Shown: positions 1-7,615 of the stretch, one piece after another
Numbering within the stretch: the first letter of the stretch is position 1
Layout of the letters: every line of letters starts with the position of its first letter
Source: Mesorhizobium norvegicum
GTDB taxonomy: Bacteria; Pseudomonadota; Alphaproteobacteria; Rhizobiales; Rhizobiaceae
Direction: 5' to 3'
Assembly (NCBI RefSeq): GCF_004919685.1
Contig: NZ_SMYZ01000083.1
Location: forward strand, 1-35,626
DNA length: 35,626 nucleotides
Program-made: the position numbers and the translations under genes
Notes under the pieces: model-generated
Told to the model about the DNA's origin: nothing
What the model saw: the letters and a program-made list of their open reading frames with translations, nothing else
Databases searched by the model: none

Positions 1-28
1 ACCGTTTCACACTTTTCCTGAAATTCCC
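1..28. repeat. Edge of a rhizobial palindromic repeat
   Basis: The first bases of the window, just past the matB stop codon, read TTTCACACTTTTCCTGAAATTCC. They closely match one arm of the palindromic element at 18951-19018 (TTCACACTTTTCCTGGAATTGC). Only one arm is inside the window. It may help end matB transcription. Confidence 0.55.
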
Positions 29-1543
29 CTAGGAGGCATAGAGGCCCTTGTAGGTGTCGCGCAGCAGGTTCTTCTGCACCTTGCCCATGGTGTTGCGTGG
101 CAGCTCGTCGACGAAGATCACCCGCTTCGGGTGCTTGTATTTCGCCACGCGTTCAGCGATGGCGCCGAGGATTTCGGCTCCGGTGATCTGCGATGACGGC
201 GCCCGCACCACGACGGCGGTGACGCCTTCGCCGAAGTCCGGATGGGCAACGCCGATGACGGCGCTTTCGCTAACCCCGTCAAGCGCGTCGATCTCGCTTT
301 CGAGTTCCTTCGGATAGATGTTGTAGCCGCCGGAAATGATCAGGTCCTTGCCACGCCCGACGATGTGGACGTAGCCGTCGGCGTCGATGATGCCGAGGTC
401 GCCCGTGATGAAGAAGCCGTCGGCGCGGAATTCCGCCTTGGTCTTCTCCGGCATGCGCCAATAGCCGCCGAAGACGTTGGGGCCTTTGACCTCGATCATG
501 CCGACCGCGCCTTGGGCAAGCGCTGCGCCGCTGTCGGGATCTGCGATGCGAAGCGTGACGCCTGGCAAGGGGAAACCGACCGTACCGGCGCGCCGCTCGC
601 CGTCATAGGGGTTCGAGGTGTTCATGTTGGTCTCGGTCATGCCGTAGCGTTCGAGGATCGCGTGGCCGGTGCGCTCGCGCCAGGCCTTGTGTGTCTCGGC
701 CAGCAGCGGCGCCGAACCGGAAATGAACACACGGATGGTTTTCGCCGCCTCGCGGTCCAGCCCATCCTGCTGCAACAGGCGCACATAGAAGGTCGGCACG
801 CCCATCAGGGCCGTGGCGCGCGGCAGCAGCGAGACGATGCGGGCCGGATCGAATTTCTGCTCGAACAGCATCGAGGCGCCAGCCATCAGGATGACGTTGG
901 TGGCGACGAACAGGCCGTGCGTGTGGAAGATCGGCAACGCGTGGATCAGCACGTCGTCTCCGGTGAAGCGCCAGTGCTCGACCAGCACCCGCGCGTTGGA
1001 GGCAAGGTTCTCGTGGCTGAGCGTGGCGCCTTTCGAGCGGCCGGTGGTTCCTGACGTGTAGAGGATCGCCGCGAGGTCGTCCGGCCCGCGCGCCACGTCA
1101 TGGAAATCCGCCGGCAGCCGCGAAGCCTGATCGGTCAGCGATCCCTCGCCGTCGCGGCCGAGCGTGACGGTGGTGGCGCCCGATTTTCCCGCCAACGCTG
1201 CGATGTCGGCTGCCCTTGCCGGATCGCAAACGACCAGGCGTGGCGCTGCGTCGCTGAAGAAGTACTCCAGCTCGGCCAGTGTGTAGGCGGTGTTGAGCGG
1301 CAGGAAGACGGCGCCGGCGCGCAGGCAGGCGAGATAGAGCAGGACCGCTTCCGGGCTCTTCTCGACCTGCACGGCAACGCGGTTACCGGGTTCGACATCC
1401 AACTGCAAGAGCGCATGCGCCAGCTGCGCCGAGCGCGCCAGCATATCGCCATAGGTGAGCGAGCCGCCATCATCGGTTTCCATCAGCAGGCGCCCTGGCG
1501 CCGGCATCCGGGACCGGAACGCATCGAACAGATGATTGCTCAT
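29..1543 (-). CDS. matB: Malonyl-CoA synthetase (acyl-CoA ligase family)
   Basis: Predicted 504-residue cytoplasmic enzyme that makes malonyl-CoA from malonate, CoA and ATP, the activating step of rhizobial malonate use. It is a full-length member of the ANL adenylate-forming family. The P-loop-like motif YTSGTTGRSKGA, the adenylate-binding motif ERYGMTETNMNTSNP, the GD-x-G hinge region (FITGDLG) and the C-terminal lysine motif PRNTMGKVQK are all present. YGMTETNMNTSNP followed by GTVGFPLPGV is typical of MatB rather than of acetyl- or fatty-acyl-CoA ligases. The start is placed at 1543, where MSNHLFDAF follows a GGGAAG ribosome site. An upstream in-frame ATG at 1600 would add 19 basic residues atypical of the family. 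The gene lies downstream of a GntR regulator on the same strand. A decarboxylase (matA) is not visible and may lie beyond the left edge. Confidence 0.9.
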   Translation of the reverse strand: MSNHLFDAFRSRMPAPGRLLMETDDGGSLTYGDMLARSAQLAHALLQLDVEPGNRVAVQVEKSPEAVLLYLACLRAGAVFLPLNTAYTLAELEYFFSDAAPRLVVCDPARAADIAALAGKSGATTVTLGRDGEGSLTDQASRLPADFHDVARGPDDLAAILYTSGTTGRSKGATLSHENLASNARVLVEHWRFTGDDVLIHALPIFHTHGLFVATNVILMAGASMLFEQKFDPARIVSLLPRATALMGVPTFYVRLLQQDGLDREAAKTIRVFISGSAPLLAETHKAWRERTGHAILERYGMTETNMNTSNPYDGERRAGTVGFPLPGVTLRIADPDSGAALAQGAVGMIEVKGPNVFGGYWRMPEKTKAEFRADGFFITGDLGIIDADGYVHIVGRGKDLIISGGYNIYPKELESEIDALDGVSESAVIGVAHPDFGEGVTAVVVRAPSSQITGAEILGAIAERVAKYKHPKRVIFVDELPRNTMGKVQKNLLRDTYKGLYAS

Positions 1544-1729
1544 AAGGACTTCCCTGGGGTGGCTGAAACGGCGGCGCCGGGCATGCTTTTCGAGCGGCAT
1601 GCATTGGCGGCGAAGAGTTCGCGATTCCCAGCCGCGCCGTCAAGACCGCAGACGATGGCTCACGCCAGTCGGGCCAACGCCAGGGGTAGCGGGCAATGGG
1701 CGGCAAAAGACCCGCCGGGAAAACGACCG

Positions 1730-2476
1730 CTATCGCCGGGCGCGCTCGGCTCTGCCGGCGACCGCCTTTGATCCTTCGCCCTGGCTGAAGCGTTCCATGC
1801 ACATGGCAGCGGTCAACTGGTAGTGATTGATCAGCGCCTCGACAGCACCGTCGGCATTGCCATCCAGGGCACATTCGGCGATGAGGCGATGCTCGCCGAA
1901 ATCGTCGCGCTGGATGCTTTCGCCATCATTGGCCATTTGCCGGTAGCGATAGGCGTGATCGGAAAGCTGATCGCAGAACCCCACCAGCCATTGCGACCGG
2001 CAGGCCGAAATCAGCACCCTGTGGAAGATGCGGTGCAACCGCTCCCAATCCGGATTGAGTGAAAAGAGATTTTGCGGCGAAAGACGTGACGCGCGCCCGA
2101 GGCGATGCAGCGCCAGGACGAGCTGTTCTTCCCATTCGGCGGTGCGGTGGGCGATGGATTCGCGAAGCGCCCGCTCCTCCAGCCAGCAGCGGGTACGCGT
2201 CAGCTCCTCGAGTTCCGATGCGCTGACCGGCATGATGAAGAAGCCACGCTGGTCGTGCCGGCCGAGAAGCCCTTCCGAGGCGAGGCGATTGAGAGCCTCG
2301 CGGACAGGGGAAGCGCCAGCCCCATATTTGGAGACCACCCATTCGACCCGCAGCTTGCTCTCGGCTTCAAGAACACCACCGAGAAGGTCGTCACGCAATT
2401 GCTGATAGACCGTGCTGGCAAGCGTGCTCTTGGCTCCTGCGGCGTCGTCGTTCAGATTGGCAGCTCCGTATGTCAC
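1730..2476 (-). CDS. matR: GntR/FCD transcriptional regulator, probable malonate regulator
   Basis: A 248-residue regulator with an N-terminal winged helix (STVYQQLRDDLLGG, then SPVREALNRLASEGLL, the recognition-helix signature of GntR proteins) and a C-terminal all-helical FCD effector domain (LEELTRTRCWLEERAL, HRIFHRVLISAC, EHRLIAECALDGNADGAVEALINHYQL). The aspartate and histidines expected to bind a metal in FCD domains appear to be present. A GTG start at 2476 is chosen because GGGAGAAGGAG sits 5 bases before it. The longer reading frame from 2551 has no such site. Its position directly before matB, 186 bp upstream on the same strand, suggests it controls malonate genes. The MatR assignment is from context; the GntR/FCD assignment is from sequence. 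Confidence 0.75.
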   Translation of the reverse strand: MTYGAANLNDDAAGAKSTLASTVYQQLRDDLLGGVLEAESKLRVEWVVSKYGAGASPVREALNRLASEGLLGRHDQRGFFIMPVSASELEELTRTRCWLEERALRESIAHRTAEWEEQLVLALHRLGRASRLSPQNLFSLNPDWERLHRIFHRVLISACRSQWLVGFCDQLSDHAYRYRQMANDGESIQRDDFGEHRLIAECALDGNADGAVEALINHYQLTAAMCMERFSQGEGSKAVAGRAERARR

Positions 2477-2850
2477 AGCGACTCCTTCTCCCAAAAACTT
2501 GTCCTGGGCAATTCGAGTCCGACAGCATTCGCCTTTTCGTACTTGTACCATATAACGCGCGCCGTCGCGTGCTCAAGCAGAAGATCACGCTATTGTACTT
2601 TAGCACGAAGGAATATGCGGCATTTCGGAGATCAATGCTGTAATTCCGCGCATTCCCACAACCTGCGGAAACTTAACATGTTTTGTATGCACGCAGGAGA
2701 ATCTGTTCTTCCTGTTCTTTTGTATGTGCGTGAGACCACCTGTTCTGTTGCGCGCACAGGCGGCGAACAGTGAAGCCGAATCAGGCCGCCGCTGCTTCCG
2801 GGCGCAATGCCATCGAGGATCGAAGCCCGGAAGACGCGATGCGCCGCGAG
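2477..2850 (-). promoter_or_regulatory. Upstream region of matR with direct repeats
   Basis: No convincing gene is present here. The stretch is AT-richer than its flanks and lies between the end of rpe and the GTG start of matR, so it should hold the mat promoter. Two similar sites, TTTTGTATGCACGC at 2681-2694 and TTTTGTATGTGCGT at 2718-2731, lie in the same orientation 37 bp apart. A third element, TTGTACCATATAA, is near 2543. Such repeated TTGTA-type sites could be operators for a GntR/FCD protein. No clear sigma-70 boxes were identified. Confidence 0.4.
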
Positions 2851-3528
2851 TTAGCCGGCTGCGTTGTCGGCTGCCATCCTGATCGCCTGGATGTTTTGCC
2901 GGTAGGCTTCGACACTGCCGCCTTTGAAAATGGCGGCGCCAGCCACCAGCACGTCGGCGCCGGCAGCGGTGACCAGCGGCGCGGTTTCGGCTGAAACACC
3001 GCCGTCGATCTCGATGCGGATCGGCCGGTCGCCAATCAGCGCCTTGACCCGCTTCACCTTGTCGACGATCGCCGGAATGAAGGCCTGGCCGCCAAAGCCC
3101 GGATTGACGGTCATGATCAGGATCAGGTCGAGCCGGTCGAGCACATATTCGACCACGCTTTCAGGCGTTGCCGGATTGAGCGACACCCCGGCCTTCTTGC
3201 CAAGGTTCCTGATGGTCTGCAGCGAGCGATCGAGATGCGGCCCGGCCTCGGCATGCACGGTCAAGCCGTCACAGCCGGCCTCGGCGAAAGCGGCCAGATA
3301 GGGGTCGGCCGGGGCAATCATCAGATGGCAGTCGAAGAAGGCCTTGGTGCGGTTGCGGATCGCCTTGATCACCGGCGGGCCAAAGGTGATGTTGGGGACG
3401 AAATGCCCGTCCATCACATCGAGATGGATCCAGTCGGCGCCGGCCGCCACCACCGCTTCGACCTCATCGCCGAGCCTGGAAAAATCCGACGCCAGCACCG
3501 AGGGTGCGATCAAGGTCTTTCTGCTCAT
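2851..3528 (-). CDS. rpe: Ribulose-phosphate 3-epimerase
   Basis: A 225-residue TIM-barrel enzyme interconverting D-ribulose 5-phosphate and D-xylulose 5-phosphate in the pentose phosphate and Calvin pathways. Family motifs are all readable: IAPSVLASDF at the N terminus with the phosphate/metal site, HLDVMDGHFVPNITFGP, FDCHLMI, MTVNPGFGGQAFI and IEIDGGV, followed by AGADVLVAGAAIF. The length is the usual one if translation starts at 3528 (MSRKTLIAPS), preceded by GGAAAGG. The open frame runs on to 3696 but the extra residues are not family-like. An ATG at 3558 is a possible alternative. It stands alone between the mat genes and the large exported-protein operon. Confidence 0.93.
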   Translation of the reverse strand: MSRKTLIAPSVLASDFSRLGDEVEAVVAAGADWIHLDVMDGHFVPNITFGPPVIKAIRNRTKAFFDCHLMIAPADPYLAAFAEAGCDGLTVHAEAGPHLDRSLQTIRNLGKKAGVSLNPATPESVVEYVLDRLDLILIMTVNPGFGGQAFIPAIVDKVKRVKALIGDRPIRIEIDGGVSAETAPLVTAAGADVLVAGAAIFKGGSVEAYRQNIQAIRMAADNAAG

Positions 3529-3697
3529 GGGTGCGGCCTTTCCGAGCGCCCTTTTCATCCGGCCACTCTGGATCGACTGCCTAATGCGCTCCAGCCGACT
3601 TGTCGAGTGCGCGGGCACGGTCGCTGCACGGGCCGGGCGGTGTTGTGGCGTCTCCGATCGGGTCGCAGCCAATTTCCGCTTGCCCCCGAGCCACAAG

Positions 3698-3729
3698 AAA
3701 AACCCGCCGGATTGCTCCGGCGGGTTTCT
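3698..3729 (-). terminator. Rho-independent terminator of the exported-protein operon
   Basis: A perfect 12-bp stem (3700-3711 with 3716-3727) closes a TTGC loop. Read on the minus strand it is followed by a T run (TTTTTCTTG), directly after the stop codon at 3751. The plus-strand reading has only TTTCTGG, so termination is mainly for the minus-strand operon. Confidence 0.85.
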
Positions 3730-3750
3730 GGTCTGGCGTCAAGCAGATGA

Positions 3751-6700
3751 TTATTGCTGCTGGAGTTTCAGGATTCTGTTTGGATCCGGATCCTGCTGCT
3801 GTTCGACCTGCGGCTGGCGCCGTGGCAGTACCTGCTGCAGCAGCAGGCCCGGGTTGAGCTCCAGAGACGGTTGCCCGCGGATCGGCCGGCAGTTCGGATA
3901 CCGCCCGATCGTGCCTTCCGGGCAGCGCCGCCTGATGATCGGCTGGCACTGGCCATTGATCATCTGTGAGCCCGGTGCGCATTCCACCTCCTGCCTGGGC
4001 TTGCGGCATGCGCCGTTGATCACCTCAGTCCCACGCGGACAGACACACTCGCCGCGCTTGTTGTGGACCTGGCCGCGTATGTCGCACTGCTCCTGCGTCG
4101 GCTGCTTGCGCCGGCAGGCATTGCCCTGCACCTCGGTACCCCTCGGGCAGACACAATTGCCGTTGGCGTCGTGGACCTGGCCACGGATGGTGCATTGCTC
4201 AGGCTTCGGCTGGATCGGGCGGCAGGCGCCATTGCGCACCTCGGTCCCTCTCGGGCAGACGCAGTCTCCATTCGCGTCGTAGATCTGACCACGGATGGTG
4301 CACTGCTCAGGCTTCGGCCGGATCGGACGGCAAGCGCCATTGCGCACCTCGGTCCCTCTCGGACAGACACAATCGCCGTCCGAATTGTGGACCTGGCCAC
4401 GGATCGTGCATTGCTCGGGCTTCGGACGGATCGGACGGCAGGCATTGTCCCTGACTTCCGTGCCCCTGGGGCAGACGCAATCGCCATCCGAATTGTGGAC
4501 CTGGCCACGGATGGTGCACTGCTCGGGCTTGTCGGTCCTGACGCATTTGCCGTTCTCAAGCCCGGTTCCGCGTGGGCAGACGCAGCGTCCGTCCTCGGTG
4601 CGGATCTGGCCTTCGAGCAGCACGCAGCGCTTCGGCGGCGGCGGCGTTGGCAGAATATTGGTACCACCGCCGGTGCACTGGCCGTTGCGGAAGGTTGTGC
4701 CTTCCGGGCAGACGCAGCGGCCGGCGTCGTTCATGACGAAGCCTTGCGAGCATTCCTTCTTCGTCTCCTGGCTGATGGTGAAGGGATGGCAAGCATAGGC
4801 CTTGCCGCGATCGCCCTGCACATTGGTCTGGTCACCGCCAAGCACGTCACCGCCGCCTTGCACCCGCGTGTCGGGAGACAGCACGCCGACGCAGTTCTGG
4901 CCGCTGACGTTGCCCTGCAGATTGGCCAGGCGGCCGTCGTCGGGAATGACCACGGTGACATGGTGCACCTGGCTTTCGCCTGCGCCGAGCGTCAGGTTGG
5001 CAATGCAGGACAGCGGCAAGGTTGCCGGTTCCGGCGAGCAGCCGAAGGGCGGATCGATCGACGTGATCGCAACGCCCTCCAGCCTGCCCAACCCGTCCAC
5101 GCCGATCGCATCACCGATACGGACCGGACCCGAGAAGGGGGTCGTCCCGTCATTGGTGATGGTGATCTCGAACGAGCAGGGTTGGCCGAGCTTGCATTCG
5201 CGGTCGCCGGTCTTCTCGACACGGATGGTCGAGGTACCACCGCCCTTGGCGCAGGCCTGGCCGATCGGATAGACGATGTCGTCGCCGGGCGCCGGACCAT
5301 ACGAACCGCGCGCGCAGTTCTCGAACGCGCCATTCGCCGAGACCGTCACGTCGAAGTGGCGGCTGGTTCCAGGTGTCATCACGGCACCGGGAATCTGGCA
5401 CGACAGCGCATTGGCCGGAACCGGTCCGCACGCCCATTCCGCGCCGTCGGGGGTGACGGTCTGGATCTGGACGGGCGCGCCGCCGGCCACCAGCGTGGCG
5501 GCATCGTTGACCCGCACCGGACCGGTGGGGGCAGCGTTGCCAAGGCTGATGACGGTGATGCGGCAAGAAATGACCGCAGCACCGGCGAGCGAGCCGTTGC
5601 ACACCTTGGTGATGCGCAGGGTCGGCTTGCCGCCATTGGGATGGCGGAAGCGTTCCTTGGCGCAGGCCTTGTTGTTGGTGAGGTCGTTTTCACCAGGAAC
5701 GGCCTTCACCGCGGCGCAGTTCTCCACCGTGTCCGACTGGTAGCCGGCCGGCATGACCGCCTTGACGACGATCGGTGTCGAGGCGCCCGGAGGCAGCGAG
5801 ATCCCCGCATTGTCGCAGCGGAACTGGCCGGGGCCGTTCGGTCCGCATGTCCAGGGCGGGCTCGGGCCGAAGGTCGAGGAGGACGGCGCGCCGCCCGGAT
5901 AGCTGTCGATCACCGTCAGCGGCCCGTTATAGGTTGATGTGCCGTTGTTGATGATGTCGATCACGAAATAGCAGATGCCGTCGGCCGTGCAGACCGGGAT
6001 GCGGGCACGCTTCTTCAGGATCAGGTCGACCTTCTTTTCGACCGGCGGCTGGCAGTCGCGGTCACGGTCGCCACGCCGGCAGATCGGGATCGAGGCACAG
6101 CCGCGATCGTTCGACTGGCTGCCGAAAAGCGGCTTGCCGCTGGCCCCATAATTATAGGTGGCGCAGTTGCGCAAGACGCTGCCTTGCCAGCCTCCGGCCG
6201 GCTTGAAGCCGAGCTTGAGGTCGACGGAGGCCCCCGGGTTGAGCGTGGTCACCGGATAGGTGCACGTCATCGGGGTGACGCCGGGTACGCAGACCCAGGG
6301 CGGATTGGGCCCAGAATCGAGCGTGGATCCGGCCGGCAGCGTCACCTCGTCGAGCACGATCTTGCCGTGGTAGGCACCGGTGCCGACATTGGTGACCCTG
6401 ATGGTGAAGTCGCAGCCGCCACCCATCGTGCAACGCGTCACGTCGGCGCGTTTCTCGACCTTGAGGTCCGGCTCCTTGTCCTTGGGCGGGCACCTCTGGT
6501 CACGCGGGATGACGATGTCGATCGTCTGCGTGCAGCACAGGCCCCAGCCTTCCTTCGGACCGGCATAGGTTTCGATGCCGGTGACGATGAGGTGGATGAC
6601 GTCGCCGGGCGATGCGCCGACGATCTTCCAGTTGAGCACACCGCCGCCCGCCGGCACCAGTTGGGTGTCGGGGATGATGGTGATGCCGGGCGTGGTCGTC

Positions 6701-7605
6701 GACACCTGCACCCACTTGCCGCCCATCTCCGGGCCGACCGGCATGTGGTAGATGAAGGCGCCGCCGCCGGGCACGCAATCGACCGTGCCGCGTTCCACCT
6801 TGAAGCATTCCTTGCCGGGAGGTGGCGGTGGCGGGTTGCACTTGGTGACGTCGATCTTGATCGAGGTCTTCACGCCGGTCTTGAAGTCGCCGTCGTCGGG
6901 CTTGCTCGGATCCTGCGACGGGATGATGGTCCCCGTGCCCGGTCCGGCCGTCACCTTGATCATGCCCTGGTTGTCGACGATCGTCGGCGCGGGAAATGCC
7001 GCATGATCGATCTTGGCCGTGATCGCGAAGTTGATGACGCGCTCGTTGGGAGCGCCGACGCCGTCGAGATCGGAAGCGGAGATGCGGAAATCGGAAACCG
7101 TGGCAGTATCGTTCGGATTTGCCGACGTGCTGATCGTCGCCCCCGGCAGCGGTCCGCCGGACGAATCCGTGCCGTCGCCGGACACATTGACGTTGACGAT
7201 CTCAAGGCCGTGCGGAAGCTGGTCCTTGAAGTCGACCCGGACCTTCTTCAGCCTGGCCTCGAGGCTTGGGTCGGCAAGGCCCTGCGGATCGCCGCGCAGG
7301 CCGAAGCTCAGCGAATAAACGACGTAGTCGCAGCCTCTTTGAGTGCCTTTCTTGGTGAAGAAGGGCACGACCCGGTCGGGCCTCGGAGTGATGACGCGCG
7401 AACTGTCGAGATCGAGCTTCAGCTCCGGGGTGATCGGGGCAGCGTCTTCCGCAAAGCCTTGCACCGGGGTGAGCATGGCGACCGCGATACCGGCCGCCAT
7501 CAGCCAGCGCGCGCCGCGCCTGGCGTATGACAGGGGTTTCATGATCGTCTCCATGACGGTTGAGTTGTTGTTCGTTGCGAACTGGGAGAGTGCGAGATTT
7601 TTCAT
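3751..7605 (-). CDS. Large exported DUF11-repeat protein with cysteine-rich C-terminal repeats
   Basis: A 1284-residue predicted exported protein of unknown function. Residues 22-53 form a signal peptide (RR-x(3)-R, hydrophobic core, cleavage near GFA-ED). Residues 60-255 are a beta-rich region, then a proline run at 258-263. Residues 266-371 form a module also found in the upstream gene product (C277, TPG 305-307, PGD 333-335, CC 357-358). Four DUF11-like Ig-fold repeats follow at about 378-500, 525-650, 660-785 and 790-935, each opening with L-x-[IV]-x-K and carrying paired cysteines. Residues 951-1240 hold about eight small Cys repeats (C-x(12)-C-x-C-P-x-G-T-x(7)-C), five of them in exact 36-residue register. 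The tail is Gln-rich. GAGGAGGGGAAG just before the ATG at 7605 supports this start; ATG at codon 22 also has a GGAG and would give a tighter signal peptide. Only 10 bp separate it from the upstream gene, so they form one operon. Confidence 0.85.
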   Translation of the reverse strand: MKNLALSQFATNNNSTVMETIMKPLSYARRGARWLMAAGIAVAMLTPVQGFAEDAAPITPELKLDLDSSRVITPRPDRVVPFFTKKGTQRGCDYVVYSLSFGLRGDPQGLADPSLEARLKKVRVDFKDQLPHGLEIVNVNVSGDGTDSSGGPLPGATISTSANPNDTATVSDFRISASDLDGVGAPNERVINFAITAKIDHAAFPAPTIVDNQGMIKVTAGPGTGTIIPSQDPSKPDDGDFKTGVKTSIKIDVTKCNPPPPPPGKECFKVERGTVDCVPGGGAFIYHMPVGPEMGGKWVQVSTTTPGITIIPDTQLVPAGGGVLNWKIVGASPGDVIHLIVTGIETYAGPKEGWGLCCTQTIDIVIPRDQRCPPKDKEPDLKVEKRADVTRCTMGGGCDFTIRVTNVGTGAYHGKIVLDEVTLPAGSTLDSGPNPPWVCVPGVTPMTCTYPVTTLNPGASVDLKLGFKPAGGWQGSVLRNCATYNYGASGKPLFGSQSNDRGCASIPICRRGDRDRDCQPPVEKKVDLILKKRARIPVCTADGICYFVIDIINNGTSTYNGPLTVIDSYPGGAPSSSTFGPSPPWTCGPNGPGQFRCDNAGISLPPGASTPIVVKAVMPAGYQSDTVENCAAVKAVPGENDLTNNKACAKERFRHPNGGKPTLRITKVCNGSLAGAAVISCRITVISLGNAAPTGPVRVNDAATLVAGGAPVQIQTVTPDGAEWACGPVPANALSCQIPGAVMTPGTSRHFDVTVSANGAFENCARGSYGPAPGDDIVYPIGQACAKGGGTSTIRVEKTGDRECKLGQPCSFEITITNDGTTPFSGPVRIGDAIGVDGLGRLEGVAITSIDPPFGCSPEPATLPLSCIANLTLGAGESQVHHVTVVIPDDGRLANLQGNVSGQNCVGVLSPDTRVQGGGDVLGGDQTNVQGDRGKAYACHPFTISQETKKECSQGFVMNDAGRCVCPEGTTFRNGQCTGGGTNILPTPPPPKRCVLLEGQIRTEDGRCVCPRGTGLENGKCVRTDKPEQCTIRGQVHNSDGDCVCPRGTEVRDNACRPIRPKPEQCTIRGQVHNSDGDCVCPRGTEVRNGACRPIRPKPEQCTIRGQIYDANGDCVCPRGTEVRNGACRPIQPKPEQCTIRGQVHDANGNCVCPRGTEVQGNACRRKQPTQEQCDIRGQVHNKRGECVCPRGTEVINGACRKPRQEVECAPGSQMINGQCQPIIRRRCPEGTIGRYPNCRPIRGQPSLELNPGLLLQQVLPRRQPQVEQQQDPDPNRILKLQQQ
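4006..4524 (-). repeat. 108-bp tandem repeats inside the DUF11 gene
   Basis: Five copies of a 108-bp unit encode 36-residue cysteine repeats (residues about 1028-1200). The plus-strand marker CACTGCTC or CATTGCTC recurs at exact 108-bp steps (near 4083, 4191, 4299, 4407, 4515). The two copies nearest the N terminus differ at only two residues, pointing to recent expansion. Confidence 0.9.
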
Positions 7606-7615
7606 CTTCCCCTCC

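Noticed and set aside
2105..2773. 222-codon plus-strand frame over the matR region
   Set aside because: It overlaps the well-supported GntR gene antisense and has no recognisable protein features.
4006..4524. Regular 108-bp repeats as a CRISPR array
   Set aside because: The unit is coding throughout and lacks alternating spacers; it encodes cysteine repeats in frame.
4063..5937. 624-codon plus-strand frame opposite the DUF11 gene
   Set aside because: Composition is that of an antisense shadow, and it follows the periodicity of the 108-bp repeats on the other strand.
6184..7530. 448-codon plus-strand frame opposite the N-terminal half of the DUF11 gene
   Set aside because: Antisense shadow: full of RR/DD/HH runs, no ribosome site and no recognisable domain.
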